Source: Sthenelais limicola
Lineage: Eukaryota > Annelida > Polychaeta > Phyllodocida > Sigalionidae
NCBI GenBank assembly: GCA_942159475.1
Contig: OW804097.1
Coordinates: 58,300,986-58,364,985 of the forward strand
Length of the DNA stretch: 64,000 nt
Direction of reading: 5' to 3'
Part shown: piece by piece, positions 10,854-21,639 of the stretch
Position numbering within the stretch: position 1 is the first letter of the stretch
Layout of the letters: each line of letters starts with the position of its first letter
Position numbers and translations under genes: made by a program
Notes under the pieces: model-generated
The model's input: the letters and a program-made list of their open reading frames with translations, nothing else
Databases searched by the model: none
Told to the model about the DNA's origin: nothing

Positions 10854-11115
10854 ATATGTGATGTGTCACAGAAAAATAAGTCATATGTTGCAAAAATATA
10901 TAGAATTTGAAATACCATCATATTTGAAAAGATTTGATTAAGTGGATTCTAATGATGTTAACATTTAGGAAATCTAAGACGTATTTCTATATCTTATGCT
11001 TGTTTTTTATGCTTTAAAAAAAGATGGCAATATTTCTGGGTGGAAAATTCCTGGCAAAGTATCGAAATATACTCCTTAGGATTATAAACACCAAACTTTG
11101 CACCAACATCTCCTC
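10854..11115 (+). mobile_element. family C MITE, left two thirds
   Basis: The left end is well preserved: GATGTGTCACAGAAAAATAA, AATACCATCATATTTGAAAA and GATTCTAATGATGTTAACAT, then CTGGGTGGAAAATTCC and CTCCTTAGGATTATA. The right end is absent. Confidence 0.6.
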
Positions 11116-11303
11116 AATGCCGGTAATTAATCCTTTACCAGATTGTTATACAGGAGACATAGGCATAGATAAGAAGGGGCCTGTGTTTCATATTTGTCAA
11201 TTCCTCCTACCGCACCTCACCTCCACAAGATCAATGCCAGCGCCAGGGGGCCCTGATCACCTCCCATCCTCCTCTAAGTCTTCCTCTGCTTCATATTAAT
11301 CCA

Positions 11304-11345
11304 GCAACGTCACGCACGTCACGACACCATGACGTGACGTCAATA
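11304..11345. promoter_or_regulatory. CRE cluster
   Basis: A full palindromic CRE (TGACGTCA at 11335-11342) sits beside CGTCACG-type half-sites at about 11307 and 11317 and another GACGTGACG word. Four bZIP half-sites or sites fall within 40 bp, next to a TATGGCG word. This is a possible CREB/ATF-type binding cluster. Confidence 0.3.
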
Positions 11346-11859
11346 TGGCGAAGACATTTACCAAGAGAAAAGAAAAATGGCAGCTCTCTTTTTGGATTTA
11401 CGATCCATTATATCATCGGTATGAGGGTAAATAGAAACTTGCCAGCTATTCTATTTTTATGAGAGACCTTATCGTCATCGATTTAAATAAAAGTTGGACT
11501 TAATAAGGGTGAAGCATCCAAAACATGAACAATTTGATCTTACCAGCTCAACATAAACGAACAGACATTTTTCTTTAATCAACTACTATCAACACAAAAC
11601 CAAGTACTAAAGTACATGAATTCTTAGTTATTAAGAAAAGAAACGATGCTGTTTCTTGAATTTGAAGTTGCCTCAGACGAACGGAAATGAGCGCAAGTGA
11701 GCAATAATGAGTAGTGAAAAAGGCTCCAAACTTTGTTCAAATGACTTTCAGAATGTTAGGGGAACAAATGTAATAATATTAATTTTGATAGGTGAAAAAA
11801 GCAGTTTTTGATCAATGTTCATCAACTGGCGACTGATGGACCTTGATATGGGTGAATTC
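11346..11859. other. AT-rich stretch, nothing recognised
   Basis: Only simple AT-rich sequence is seen. A possible diverged family C fragment near 11700-11790 is too weak to call. Confidence 0.3.
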
Positions 11860-11985
11860 GCCAGAAAACCTAATTTAAGACAAAAATAAGGTTCAAAATA
11901 CAATTCAACATAAACAGCCAGATGTTTTGATTGAACGCAATATATATCGATATACTCAGATTTACCAATTATCTATAAATGTGTT
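11860..11985 (+). mobile_element. family A MITE fragment
   Basis: AATTTAAGACAAAAATAAGG, TTCAAAATACAATTCAACAT and ATACTCAGATTTACC mark the forward middle. Both inverted termini are degraded. Confidence 0.45.
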
Positions 11986-12427
11986 GTATATAGTCTGGTG
12001 GCTTCACCCACATGAAACGAGGAAAGACCTATCTGTACTGCAGATTGAACAAGTATATATTACAAGCAAGGCAACCCGTGTTAGCATGCGCTTTACACAT
12101 ACCAACACGCTATAGCAGCACAATATTCAGGGCATAGGGGACTATCTTCGTGCAGGACCTCCCATGAGGTTCAATTGCTTTAACAATTAGAAACAATTAG
12201 AAACACTCATGCTATTATTGTGCTATTAGGTGGCAGAAATAAGCTTAAGGTCACTGCCTCATTTTGATGATCAGATTTGAGAAACGTTTGTTTTATTAAA
12301 CCTGATAAAGATGCAATGAGCTTCAAAAGGTTGGTACTTTTTAAATAAATAAATACAGCAACCATAATCCACGACTGCTCCTTTCACGGTTTTGATGTTT
12401 TATTACCTTATTTAACTTATTCTCATT

Positions 12428-12763
12428 AAAGCTGCATCTCCGAAAACTAAGGATTCTCTACTTTTTGTTTCGTTCTTTACCAACCCATCTAAAAGTCGCT
12501 TGACAACAGATTTGGGGGATTCTGTCTGGATGATTTTGCTACATGGCTTCATAAAGTCCACATTTGTATCTTTCGGAGACCCGAGAAAAAACTTTCCCGT
12601 GATAGCTTTACTTATTATCTCTCAATAGCAGCCATTTTCTACAAAACGATTTGACTATGAAATTCTTGTGTACGCATTTAACAGTAGCAGAATACTAATA
12701 AATTCAGTTGTAAATGTTGTTAGATGTTTATCATCTATCAGCTGAGAATGTGGTATTAAAGAA
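12428..12763 (+). mobile_element. family B MITE, near full length
   Basis: Both ends are present: AAGCTGCATCTCCGAAAAC at left and ATCAGCTGAGAATGTGG at right. Internal landmarks are TTTGTTTCGTTCTTTACC, AACCCATCTAAAAGTCGC, GTGATAGCTTTACTTATTAT and AACAGTAGCAGAATACTAAT. Confidence 0.65.
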
Positions 12764-12994
12764 AAACATTGATCCTTGTTGTCAAAAATAAAAATAACAA
12801 TATAAAAATAAGGCGGCATATAAATATTGATTAAACCTTCAGTTATGACAATAATCGATGCAACGTAATAATTAAATCAGGGTCGCTAGGGAAATGCTTT
12901 AGACAAATAAACGAGGTGTTTTCAGTCTAGTTGGCTTCCATTCCTACGAGTAATAATTAAATGGTGGGTATCTATGCGTCAACTTAGGCTCAAC

Positions 12995-13105
12995 AATTTT
13001 CCAGCCCAATTTGTTTGATTCCAAGAAACTGTTCAGTTATATTGAACTCTATTTTGAACCTCATTTATATCTGAAATTTGTGTCATTTGAAATGACTGGT
13101 GATAT
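12995..13105 (-). mobile_element. family A MITE fragment
   Basis: TTCAGTTATATTGAACTC, TATTTTGAACCTCATTTATA and TCTGAAATTTG are the reversed left half. From 13106 to 14110 no family was recognised. The stretch includes a GC-richer part at 13300-13580 with AACCAC and TATAAACC words. Confidence 0.45.
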
Positions 13106-14111
13106 TTCTGCCACATATGTTAAAAACCTACCAGCCTCCATATCTATGCCTATATCTACCTGCCTACCACATGTTAGAAACACAGCATCATCGCATGCGC
13201 AAGCCTAAACAAACAATCGATATCTGCGATCACAACCACCTCCAGTACATGAGCCTACTTTCATGCAGTAATATTCAATTACCCGCTTTTCAATTGGCGC
13301 TCTAAGCCTGAGGTAGGGAGAGCTGCTCTAGCCGGCATCCCTGGGGTAATATCCTCACCATTAGCAGCAAGGAGTGATACGGAGGAGAGTCCATCATCAA
13401 GGGAAATGACTTTTCACAGTTATGGGTATGCCAAACCACTATAAACCCAGGCCGCACACTGCTCTATCTACCGCTAGCTCCTATCGAAATTGCTCGACAT
13501 CATGCAAGTTGCTCACAGCGCCTGGGCTGAGCAGCAGGAATCCAAGGATTGCATGTCAAGGGGGTGTTCCGGGAGATTAGACAAAGCCTATACATGTTAG
13601 ACTGTATGTTTGTATTGTTTGAGCTGCTCAAAGTATTTTGGCCTTTGTTCCTCGGCCAAATGAGCAACTCATTGTATTAGTTATTGATGGGTGTTTGGTC
13701 AGTGTGCGGTTATGCAACTAATGCTGGGGTTATTAAAGGGTTGTGCAGTGGGTGGGAGGTATTGAGTCGTATGTATTCGTATACTGTGTTATAATTTCAT
13801 TTTTTACATCTCACTCACTATAGGGGTTATGCTTTAGGAGGTGAATCTATCTGGTCATGTTTAGCAATCGTCATAAAATCGTCCTACACCGTTTCACACT
13901 CTGTAGCTCTCGCATCATACAATATCAGTTAATGAATCAATGGTCATAAACACAATGGACTCAGAACAAACCACTTTTGATTACTTTTGATTACACATAT
14001 ATATTGATTACGTGTTGGTATTACTAAAGTTCATATAATTAAAGAATTGTTAGACAAAACGTTACAAATCGTGTCACAATCATTTCCATACACATTAATT
14101 TTGTCTATGCT

Positions 14112-14186
14112 ATTTAAGGATTAATGCCCGACGTTAAGTGGCCACTAGTGCACTGTTTGGAATATAATCCTATGGCGACAGTTAGG
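14112..14186 (+). mobile_element. family D MITE left end
   Basis: TTAAGGATTAATGCCCGACG, GTGCACTGTTTGG and ATAATCCTATGGCGAC match the left half of family D. Family C starts within a few bases, so family C has probably inserted into this copy. Confidence 0.45.
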
Positions 14187-14568
14187 CAGTAGATGTGTCA
14201 AAAGGAGAAAATCACCCTTTTTATCACAAACCATCGTATTTTTAAAGATGGATCAGGCGCTGATTCCACCTCTATTAATCTCATAACTATGTCATTTAAT
14301 AAGTACATTTATAGCTTTTAATGTTTGAGAAATGAGTTACTGGTATTTCTGGATGGCCAAATACTATTACATATTAGTTAAATGTACGTGCTGAGGATGC
14401 TCTCAGAAACGCAGACACATTAACTATACTGCCCGGAAATTTGATGCATGTACTGACACGTTTGAGAACATTGAGCACCCACAATTCAAAACATTTCTAC
14501 GAAGGGATCTTTCGAAAAACACATTTGAAAAATATCATTTTCCTGTTAGACATCACATAATATTGGCT
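14187..14568 (+). mobile_element. family C MITE, near full length
   Basis: It has GTTACTGGTATTTCTGGATG, GGATGCTCTCAGAAACGC, CATTTCTACGAAGGGATC and AACACATTTGAAAAATATCA, ending near ACATCACATAAT. The left terminus is altered. Confidence 0.55.
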
Positions 14569-14894
14569 TCATATAATGGGCATGGGACTCAATTACATGG
14601 CCTATCCTTAGATAGCATATGCTGGCTTGGGCAAAAATAATTACTCGTCTTATAAGACATCATTAGTGCTGGTTGTGCTTAATCTGGAACCTGAGTTGTG
14701 TCTTAATGAGCACAGCGTCTAGAACAGCACTAAAACATCCCTTCGTGGAGGCGCTATATATTTGCCTACAAGCCATTAGTCCATATTGTCTCTATGGTCA
14801 TAGTTTAAAACACATGTGGCATGATACTTTACTACGAGACGACATAGTACTTCAAACTTCACAATCTTTAAGGATATATTCTGAGCATATATAG

Positions 14895-14970
14895 GCATAT
14901 AAAGTCGCGAAATATTTCTTTCTTTTCTCCAACAAGAACTCGTTTTAGGAATGTTATTATTTTAAGGGTG
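14895..14970 (-). mobile_element. possible family C end fragment
   Basis: AAAGTCGCGAAATATTTC and GAACTCGTTTTAGGAATGTT resemble the reversed right end. It is weak. Apart from it, 14570-15450 shows nothing recognised. Confidence 0.2.
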
Positions 14971-15455
14971 TGTGTAAAGCTCTTAGGCATCACTACATCA
15001 CATTCCAGTGCTGTTTACCAAATATATCCATATCCATACCTAGGGAGTTTATTTAACAAGTTTAATGGTAATTGACCATCAGGAAATATAGCTAACTTCA
15101 TGCATACAAAAACTTTAATACTTATGAAATATTCTATTGTTTACTATCGTTGGAATCCAGTTACATTTAAGGGAGAGACATCCACACGTCAATGGGATAC
15201 TTCTTTGAATGATAATGATAATAATAAAAACAAAATAAGGCTGAAGACGCCAGGAAATGGACAGTTTCTATTCACCAATACTAATGTATGCCTCACATTT
15301 GGGTTATTTGTCGGAAAAACGAATTGTACGTAATCAGGCGACTTGACCCATACATATATAAACAAGTAAGCTCAGAGCATGGATGCTGGGAGACCTGGAA
15401 AACCCTTTTCAGAACCATGTATTCAATTTGAGCCGTCTCAGATTTATAAGGAATC

Positions 15456-15481
15456 CATTCATTCATTCATTCATTCATTCA
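15456..15481 (+). repeat. (CATT)n microsatellite
   Basis: There are about six uninterrupted CATT units. Confidence 0.9.
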
Positions 15482-15489
15482 CAAGGCTT

Positions 15490-16240
15490 GATGTTAGTAG
15501 TAGATGTAGTAGATGTTAGTAGTAGATAGAAAATGTAAATAGTATCAGGAAAGGAACCACTATACTTGGAATAATATTGATGACATGGAAATACAAATAA
15601 AAAGGGTGGAGCGAACCGGGCTGTAAGTCTCATTCAGAAAGCATTATAGTCTTTTAGAAGTTCTCTATCGCCATATTTCTTAAGAAAACTAGAGGCTGCT
15701 TGTAAAAGACACACTTGTAGATCCATAATGATCATATGTGAGGCACTCATAGCATAGCGGCAGGTGTATGTCAGTGGCAGAGGCTCATGTTACTATTTTT
15801 AGTACAGACTGAGTGGCTCAGGAGTGCCTCATGGGACCCTCTCCTGGTCCCTGTGCAGACAGAGACTCATGTGCACGTCTCTATCTCTCGCGGATCCCAT
15901 CTTCTCACGATCGATCGCTATTTCCTAATGTAAAACCCAAGAGAGATGAGAATTCCAATTTTATGGAAATCTGAGAGCAGTTTTTAAGAGATTTTCAGTG
16001 AGGTACAGATGGTGCCTTCAGGGCCGCATGGGCTGGCTGGAGGGGATTGGGACTGGAATTGTAAGTTAGGGGCTGATGCATGCACATGTCTACACTTCTC
16101 CCTTAAAGCTTCATTCTCAGCTATTACAACTATATTATAAAAGATCTTACCTAATTCACTCATCGGTTGACTGTTCATTTGAGCATTAGTTCGCTGCTGT
16201 TATATGTTTATACAAAAAAAAGAAGTTTAACTAATGTTAG
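15490..16240. other. no recognised element
   Basis: This is mixed-composition sequence. A possible 39-nt splice-bounded segment at 16019-16057 (CAG before, GTAAGTT after) has a poor pyrimidine tract and was not called. Confidence 0.3.
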
Positions 16241-16368
16241 TTTAACAAATTCTATACTGTGCTGAACTGTATTTTGAGCCTCATTTTTGTCTTAAATTTG
16301 GGAAAGTAATTTTGAGTTTATTGAGAGGTTTGGTGACGCAAATTGTATATTTTCTGGCGACTTGACCT
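16241..16368 (-). mobile_element. family A MITE, left-half copy
   Basis: It has GTGCTGAACTGTATTTTGAG, CTTAAATTTGGG and the terminus CAAATTGTATATTTTCTGGC followed by GACTTGACC. The other half is absent. Confidence 0.55.
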
Positions 16369-16488
16369 GTATACAAGTCTGGTTTCCTCTTGTCTATCTT
16401 TCTTATAAACAATCAGACTTTGCCCCCTATACCGCGCCATGCAGCTTGACCCTCCTCCAGCACACTCTACTTGACCCCTGTCCACCCC

Positions 16489-16502
16489 GTCTCCATAGCG
16501 AC
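16489..16502 (+). promoter_or_regulatory. RFX X-box-like site
   Basis: GTCTCCATAGCGAC fits RYYNYY-NN-RRNRAC. It lies in a GC-richer, repeat-free stretch (16380-16620). The degenerate consensus alone is expected by chance many times in 64 kb, so the support is modest. Confidence 0.2.
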
Positions 16503-16644
16503 AGGACTCCGGGCGTCACCAAGGTAATAAAGAGAGTCTAATGATAAATGGAATTGGCTGTGTTATCCGCAGCATCTGTTGGGTACAAGGATGCCTCAAT
16601 GCTCACAGAACAAAGCTGCATTCATCTAGAAAATAGTTGTCATA

Positions 16645-16808
16645 GGATTAATGACCTGAGGGGCTACTGGTGCACTGTTTGATGTATAATCCTGTGGCGA
16701 AGTCGAGCGATTATTCATTCCAGCAGTTCCGAAATGGAGGTTATTAATCCTTTTAATCACTGCCTGAGGTGTTTATAGCCCGACGACTGTCAGGGCAGCG
16801 ATTAAGAT
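16645..16808 (+). mobile_element. family D MITE, best copy
   Basis: It begins GGATTAATGACCTGAGGGGC, continues with ACTGGTGCACTGTTTGATGT and ATAATCCTGTGGCGAAGTCG, and ends AATGGAGGTTATTAATCC, TTTTAATCACTGCCTGAGG and CAGGGCAGCGATTAAG. GGATTAAT at the left pairs with ATTAATCC inside the right half. About 165 bp, non-coding. Confidence 0.55.
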
Positions 16809-17029
16809 TTACTATTAGACTGATATGCTTACTTCATGCATTTGAGGGCAGAAAATTGGGTTAAAGGTTAGTTGTTGTTTATATTCTTACGTTTCCTTAT
16901 TATTTTTCACTTTAAAAGCCTATTTTTGTTGTCTTGTTCCCTGATGCTCAATACATGTTGGATGTGTTCTCCAGGGCCATTATGTTCATTTCAAATATCT
17001 GAATAGTTTGTGTTAAAAGAGGAAGGTTA

Positions 17030-17298
17030 TAGCTGCACTCTCAGGTAACATCGAAGATAAAGATATTTTACTTTTTCTTACGTTCTTTTCCCACCCATCG
17101 AAAAGTCATTTGACATGGCTTCAAGAACGTCCACATTTAATATTTGGAGGACGCACCACTCTCTTTAACTGCAGTGGTAAATTCTTGTATAAACAAACAC
17201 CAGCAGGATCCGATAGTGATACAAACAGTCCTATAAGTCATAATACAAGTAAACGTGGAGACATTTTCTTATCGAAACAGCCTAGAATGCAGCTTTAA
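17030..17298 (+). mobile_element. family B MITE, internally deleted
   Basis: Both ends are present (TAGCTGCACTCTCAGGTAAC and TAGAATGCAGCTTTAAT). The middle is shortened between ACGTCCACATTTAATATTTG and AAATTCTTGTATAAACAAAC. The tail has AGTCCTATAAGTCATAATAC. Confidence 0.6.
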
Positions 17299-17487
17299 TT
17301 TAAAACATCCCATCAAAGAAGGGTTTGCACCACAGCATATTTAACCAGTGCACGCCTTTTGTGCAGAATTGATGTAATGTTAGCTCACTCTGCTGTAGGT
17401 TTATATTAGCATATCATAGGTTCCTATATTGATGGCAACACAGCAGAAGCATGCTAAAAGGAGGCCTGGTATAGTTTGGGCAAGCGA

Positions 17488-17500
17488 CCACCAGAGGGAG
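17488..17500 (+). promoter_or_regulatory. CTCF-like motif
   Basis: CCACCAGAGGGAG is one base off the CTCF core. It sits in a GC-richer stretch before a tandem duplication at 17696. Confidence 0.22.
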
Positions 17501-17695
17501 ATGAAAGAGTGTGAGGTGGTGTAATCTGAAGGCATCATTCACGCCCGACCTCACGCCCAATAGTCGCCCATCAACTGCTAAAAGATGAGACGACTTCAAA
17601 GTGGCCCGCCTCCCTCCCCTCTTTCCCTGCCGCCCCATCCAAGCACCCGGTCTATGTTTAGAGTCCAGTAGGATGTGGACGGTAATTGGGTGTCC

Positions 17696-17790
17696 TCTTG
17701 CTCCTCCTCTCCGACTCTATTCCTGATAAGACAGGTTCTTCCTTCTCTTGCTCCTGCTTTCCGACTCTATTCCTGATAAGACAGGTTCTT
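17696..17790 (+). repeat. 50-bp tandem duplication
   Basis: CCGACTCTATTCCTGATAAG followed by ACAGGTTCTT occurs at 17711 and again at 17761, with a CT-rich linker. Two near-identical units indicate a recent event. Confidence 0.8.
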
Positions 17791-17857
17791 TATTTTTCTA
17801 CTTTTTTCTACACTGCCCTCTTCTCCGTTCTTTTCTCCTCTGCCCTTATATTGGGTG

Positions 17858-18043
17858 TGTCATAGAAAAAGAGGCATAAGTTGGAATACAATATTGAATT
17901 TAGCATACCATCTTATTCAAAAGGATTAGATTTAGTATTTCTATACCTTATTTTTGATTATTTGAGAAAAAAGATCCTGTGATTAATACAAATACAAAAA
18001 TTCTATTTTGCGACTTATGACTCATCTTTCAGTGTCGCATCCC
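17858..18043 (+). mobile_element. family C MITE, internally deleted
   Basis: It begins GTGTGTCATAGAAAAAGAGG and ends ATTTTGCGACTTATGACTCA, TCTTTCAGTGTCGCATCC. Most of the middle is missing, leaving both inverted ends. Confidence 0.55.
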
Positions 18044-18069
18044 ATATATTGCCGGTATATGCAACAACT

Positions 18070-18205
18070 TGCCTGAAAATGTACAATTTGCTGTCTCCGA
18101 TCCTCTCAAAAACTCCAAATTGAAGACAAAAATAAGGTTCAAAATTCAAGTCGACATAACTGAACAGGTGTTTTAATCAATGCAATACCAAATATAATTT
18201 ATTCA
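18070..18205 (+). mobile_element. family A MITE, left half
   Basis: GCCTGAAAATGTACAATTTG, GATCCTCTCAAAAACTCC, AATAAGGTTCAAAATTCAAG and CAATGCAATACCAAATATAA are in forward order. The right half is missing. Confidence 0.55.
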
Positions 18206-18374
18206 TGGTGGGTCTACATTGATATAATTTAGCAAAATAACATTTTCCAATGCTATTATACGATAGAACTTTTCATTTTGAAGCTTTACATCTATTATTT
18301 CAAGAGAAATTAGGGTGAATGATCGCATGCGCATCAATACACAATCTGACTTCCGGTGATCAGGCTTAGCCGCT

Positions 18375-18490
18375 AGACCTACTTGTTGTATGCCCCAAGG
18401 GTGGCATAACTCACATGTTATGCACCACTTTGACCAAGTGTGGCATACAATGTTGAAGGTATAGGCAACCAAACCCTAGGGGTGTAATAA
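18375..18490 (+). repeat. family F unit, copy 1
   Basis: CTTGTTGTATGCCCCAAGGG, CATAACTCACATGTTATGCA, CTTTGACCAAGTGTGGCATA and GAAGGTATAGGCAACC run into GGGGTGTAATAA. The block is itself an imperfect palindrome (GTATGCC against GGCATAC). It recurs at 18706-18822. Confidence 0.6.
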
Positions 18491-18647
18491 ATAGATGGAA
18501 CCTAGCAAGGGGGAAGTCTGTACACTTGTTATTGACCGAGGGAGCGCAGGAAGATAGAGGGCGTTAGCCCGAGATCTTCTGCGCTCCCGAGGTCACTAAC
18601 AAGTGTACAGACTTCACCCGAGCTTTGTTCCATATTTATTACACCCC
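18479..18647. mobile_element. family F fold-back element, copy 1
   Basis: It runs from GGGGTGTAATAAATAGATGG to TATTTATTACACCCC. The arms pair almost throughout: GGGGAAGTCTGTACACTTGT against ACAAGTGTACAGACTTCACC, and GGGAGCGCAGGAAGAT against ATCTTCTGCGCTCCC. The centre is short. A non-coding fold-back MITE; the superfamily is unknown. Confidence 0.65.
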
Positions 18648-18705
18648 ATTAATAAATAAAAAATATAATTAATTAAAAATAAAAGAAGTAATTTAAGTTT
18701 TTGGT

Positions 18706-18822
18706 GGACCTACTTGTTGTATGCGCCAAGGGTGACATAACTCACATGTTATGCACCACTTTGACCAAGTGTGACATACAATGCTGAAGGTATAGGAAGC
18801 AACATCACAGGGGTGTAATAAG
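18706..18822 (+). repeat. family F unit, copy 2
   Basis: It repeats the block at 18375 with a 328-bp offset: CTTGTTGTATGCGCCAAGGG, CATAACTCACATGTTATGCA and CTTTGACCAAGTGTGACATA, ending AGGGGTGTAATAA. It is followed by a C run and a CA run at 18839-18864. Confidence 0.6.
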
Positions 18823-19047
18823 GTTATTAATTTTACTCTCCCCCCCCCCACCCCACACACACACTCCCCCATATCTCTCCTGGCCAGAGCTATATAAAAG
18901 AGCAAAGAAAAATACACAAAAATCTACAACAAAATGACTAGACTAGGGGTGGTATCATGTTGATCACATGTTGACTTGAAATTCAAAGATAACAGAGTGT
19001 TCTTGACCTTCAGGGCTCATTCTGTGACCACAGTTGAGCCATATCTC

Positions 19048-19222
19048 GGTCAGGTCGTCTGAGAATGCACTATTCGCCTTCACCAACCCTCTCAAATAAC
19101 CTATGTATGGTGGTTCAAACTACAGTTCAATATAGCCTAACTGAACAGATCTTTTGAATCAGGGCTATACCAAATGTATTCAGATATACCTAGTATTTAC
19201 CACTTACAGTCTAAGTTATCAT
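19048..19222 (+). mobile_element. family A MITE, most of one copy
   Basis: It begins GGTCAGGTCGTCTGAGAATG and has TTCGCCTTCACCAACCCTCT, AACTGAACAGATCTTTTGAA and TTCAGATATACCTAGTATTT. The right terminus is lost. Confidence 0.6.
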
Positions 19223-19598
19223 AATTTGTTAAATGCAATGTTCCTGCCACACGCAGGCCATTTGCCATAGCAAACTAGCATAGAATATTACTTAGAAATT
19301 GAAATACCCACATAATTCACTGAACACCTTTAAATGAAGTTTCCACAAAAGAAGTGATATTTATGTTCTGCTCAGGAACCACAGATGATTAATAACAATT
19401 CCTCTGGCTACGTCTACTATTACAATGTCCCTATATTTTCCTATCGGTATATTTTAAAACAATACTATATATTTTTGCATATTTTCCTGTTTTCTACATA
19501 TATCTCAAATTTCAGACTTAATTCTCAGACTCTAACCAGCCTACCTACATTGCATTCACACAGTTCGAAATTAATGCTCCGATCACAAATATCAGAAG

Positions 19599-19760
19599 GA
19601 TAAATAGATGGAACATAGCAAGGGGGAAGTCTGTACACTTGTTATTGACCGAGGGAGTGCGGAAGATCTCGGGCTAACGCCCTCTAACTTCCCGCACTCC
19701 CTCGGTCAATAACAAGTGTACAGACTTCCCCCGAGCTTTGTTCCATATTTATTACACCCC
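19599..19760. mobile_element. family F fold-back element, copy 2
   Basis: The same element as at 18479 with better-paired arms: GGGGGAAGTCTGTACACTTG against its complement, and TTATTGACCGAGGGAGTGCG against CGCACTCCCTCGGTCAATAA. The right end is TATTTATTACACCCC; the left GGGGTG is missing. Both copies are followed by ATTA, AATAAAAAATATAA and TAAGTAATTT. Confidence 0.7.
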
Positions 19761-19814
19761 ATTAGTGAATAAAAAATATAAATAAATGAAAATAAAATAA
19801 GTAATTTCAGTTTT

Positions 19815-19855
19815 TAGCTGAAGGTATAGGCAACTGCAGCACAGGGGTGTAATAA
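19815..19855 (+). repeat. family F unit remnant
   Basis: GCTGAAGGTATAGGCAACTG and CACAGGGGTGTAATAATG match the right end of the units at 18375 and 18706. A similar diverged remnant (GGTATAGGCATAACCCAGGG then TGTAATA) is at 24058-24085. Confidence 0.45.
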
Positions 19856-20149
19856 TGTACTGTACTGTAGTAAAATGACAAGTGTCTGCTAGGGAAATCT
19901 AAGAACAACACAGTTACACTAGTAGCCTGTGAGGGAAAATACAAACTGCAAATATGTTTCTGCCTCCAATATTTAACATGGATAAATAGATGCACTTTCC
20001 CCATGGGCTTAAATATCCTAACTCTGTTAGGAAGATTTCTTTCATGTACAACCCTGCTAAGATCATCTACATGATTCAATAATATATAATTCCAGGATTC
20101 ATAGGTATAGATAGGTATAGATCTGTAGGCAAAATTAATTATATGACCC

Positions 20150-20385
20150 CTTCTTTCTCCTCTTTCTCTCTCGATCCTCTCTACCCTCTCTAGCTCTCTC
20201 TGTCTGCTTCTCTCTCCCACTCTCACTACCTCCCTCTCTCTCTACTTCCCTCTCGCTCTCCTTCTCTCTCTTCCTCTCTCTCACTATCTCTCTCTGACCC
20301 TAACCCTTCCATCCGTCGTCTCTGTCCTTCCCTCCCATCTCCTCTCCCTCCCCTCTAACCCCACCTCCTCCGCCTCCTCCTTTCC
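20150..20385 (+). repeat. CT-rich low-complexity tract
   Basis: This is dominated by CTCTCT and CCTCC runs. The 139-codon open frame across it on the minus strand is a by-product of the tract. Confidence 0.85.
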
Positions 20386-20960
20386 CAACTACACAAGCTC
20401 CCGGATGAAAAGGACCAACTTGTTTGGAACCAAGATTAAACGAACTCTCATGGGGATTAATGGATGAAAGGGGGTGAGATTAGAGCCAGGGACTGAGGGA
20501 GGATTAGGTGACAGGCAAATCAAGGGTATAAATGAATGTTATGTCGCGGGGATGTGCCTGATACTAGCAGTTAATGCATGCAAGCTGTGTAATAAGATTA
20601 AGGGTTGTCCCAAGGGATAATCTAGAGGGATTAACATCACAAGTCTGGGTCAAAGAATGCTCACTCTGCCTCCGTACTTTGTAACACTTTGTTGTTGCGC
20701 TGCTGAGTAGAATGGCATTAAGCGAGCTTCTCCCCGCTTTTGGCTGAGGTGTTAAACATAAAGCGTTCGTCGCAAGTTTGAGGAGGTATTATTCACAAGT
20801 TGAGGCTTCCTGATTGTAAAGGCGTGAAATCCTCAGAAAGTGTACAATAGCGGAATTGCATGGCCGCCATCTTTCCGGCTAGGAGGGCTTCATGATACAA
20901 GGGTTGGTGAATGAACTCATGCATATGAGATAGGTAAGAGGTCTCTCAGTCTAGTCTGAG
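20386..20960. promoter_or_regulatory. low-repeat island, GGATTA-rich
   Basis: After the CT tract there are about 575 bp with no recognised repeat, balanced base composition and several GGATTA/GATTA words (for example near 20455, 20501 and 20629) of the kind bound by Otx/Pitx-type homeodomains. The island lies directly upstream of the candidate exon at 21133. It is a possible conserved non-coding element. Confidence 0.25.
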
Positions 20961-21132
20961 AAAATAATCGCTGATAGTGCGATGTAAATTATCATTGAAG
21001 AGGGAATTTTGAGGTGAGGCCTCCAAGAGTGGTTTACTATAAAATCGTGTATGGTGAAGTTTCCCCTATGTCTTCTTCTGTCCTTTGATTGGTATTTTCA
21101 ACTAAATGCTAATTATATTCTTTATTTTACAG

Positions 21133-21187
21133 GTGAGCAATAACCCTTTATCTCTGCAACTGCAGACTGCACAAGTCATGGAGTCAG
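21133..21187 (+). CDS. candidate small exon with start codon (gene unknown)
   Basis: The acceptor is strong: a CTAAT branch-like sequence sits about 25 nt upstream, followed by a T-rich run ending TTTACAG at 21126-21132. The candidate exon of 55 nt ends GAGTCAG before GTGATA, a moderate donor. Only one frame is open through it. An ATG at 21178 has G at -3 and G at +4, a good initiation context, and would leave MES plus one base of a Gly codon (exit phase 1). The 5' part would then be untranslated leader. That exit phase matches the only useful frame of the candidate exon at 51357-51395. If the donor is not used, the frame runs on to a TGA at 21230. I do not recognise the protein. MESG followed by an acidic Gln/Asn stretch is loosely like the start of CREB-type factors, but the peptide is too short to assign. 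Confidence 0.28.
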
Positions 21188-21639
21188 GTGATATAAGATC
21201 TATAATAGTAAACCCATGAGGATATTATTATTGTCCCCACGTTTAATATACTTCAATTCATTCATACTTCATGCCCAATGTTACGATCAGACGCATCTGG
21301 AGGAAAAGAAAATAATCCTCCATTGATCTATTATTTTTAAGTATGACTAAATTTATCAATGTACGTGTTTCTAATGTTAAATGTCTATGCAAGAATCCAA
21401 ATCGAATCAACACAAAGAGCAAGAGCCCCAGTGAGCGACACTATGTCAAACTGCTGCAACAAAGAATTTAGGCGGGCCATTGAAATTGAGACGTTGACTT
21501 TTATGAGGCCGGTAGCAAAACCAAAAGCGGAAAATTATCCATAGTGCTTACACTTGTTACTCCACTCGGACCCTTGCTGTAGTGATTTAACTGTATACAT
21601 GGCCTGATCATAAAGTCACTTTTGATATACTCCAGTATA

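Noticed and set aside
16019..16057. 39-nt segment between CAG and GTAAGTT
   Set aside because: The upstream region is purine-rich with several competing AGs; poor acceptor.
19807..20226. 139-codon minus-strand frame
   Set aside because: Its Arg/Glu-rich start comes from the CT tract and the rest is AT-rich non-repeat sequence without domain features.
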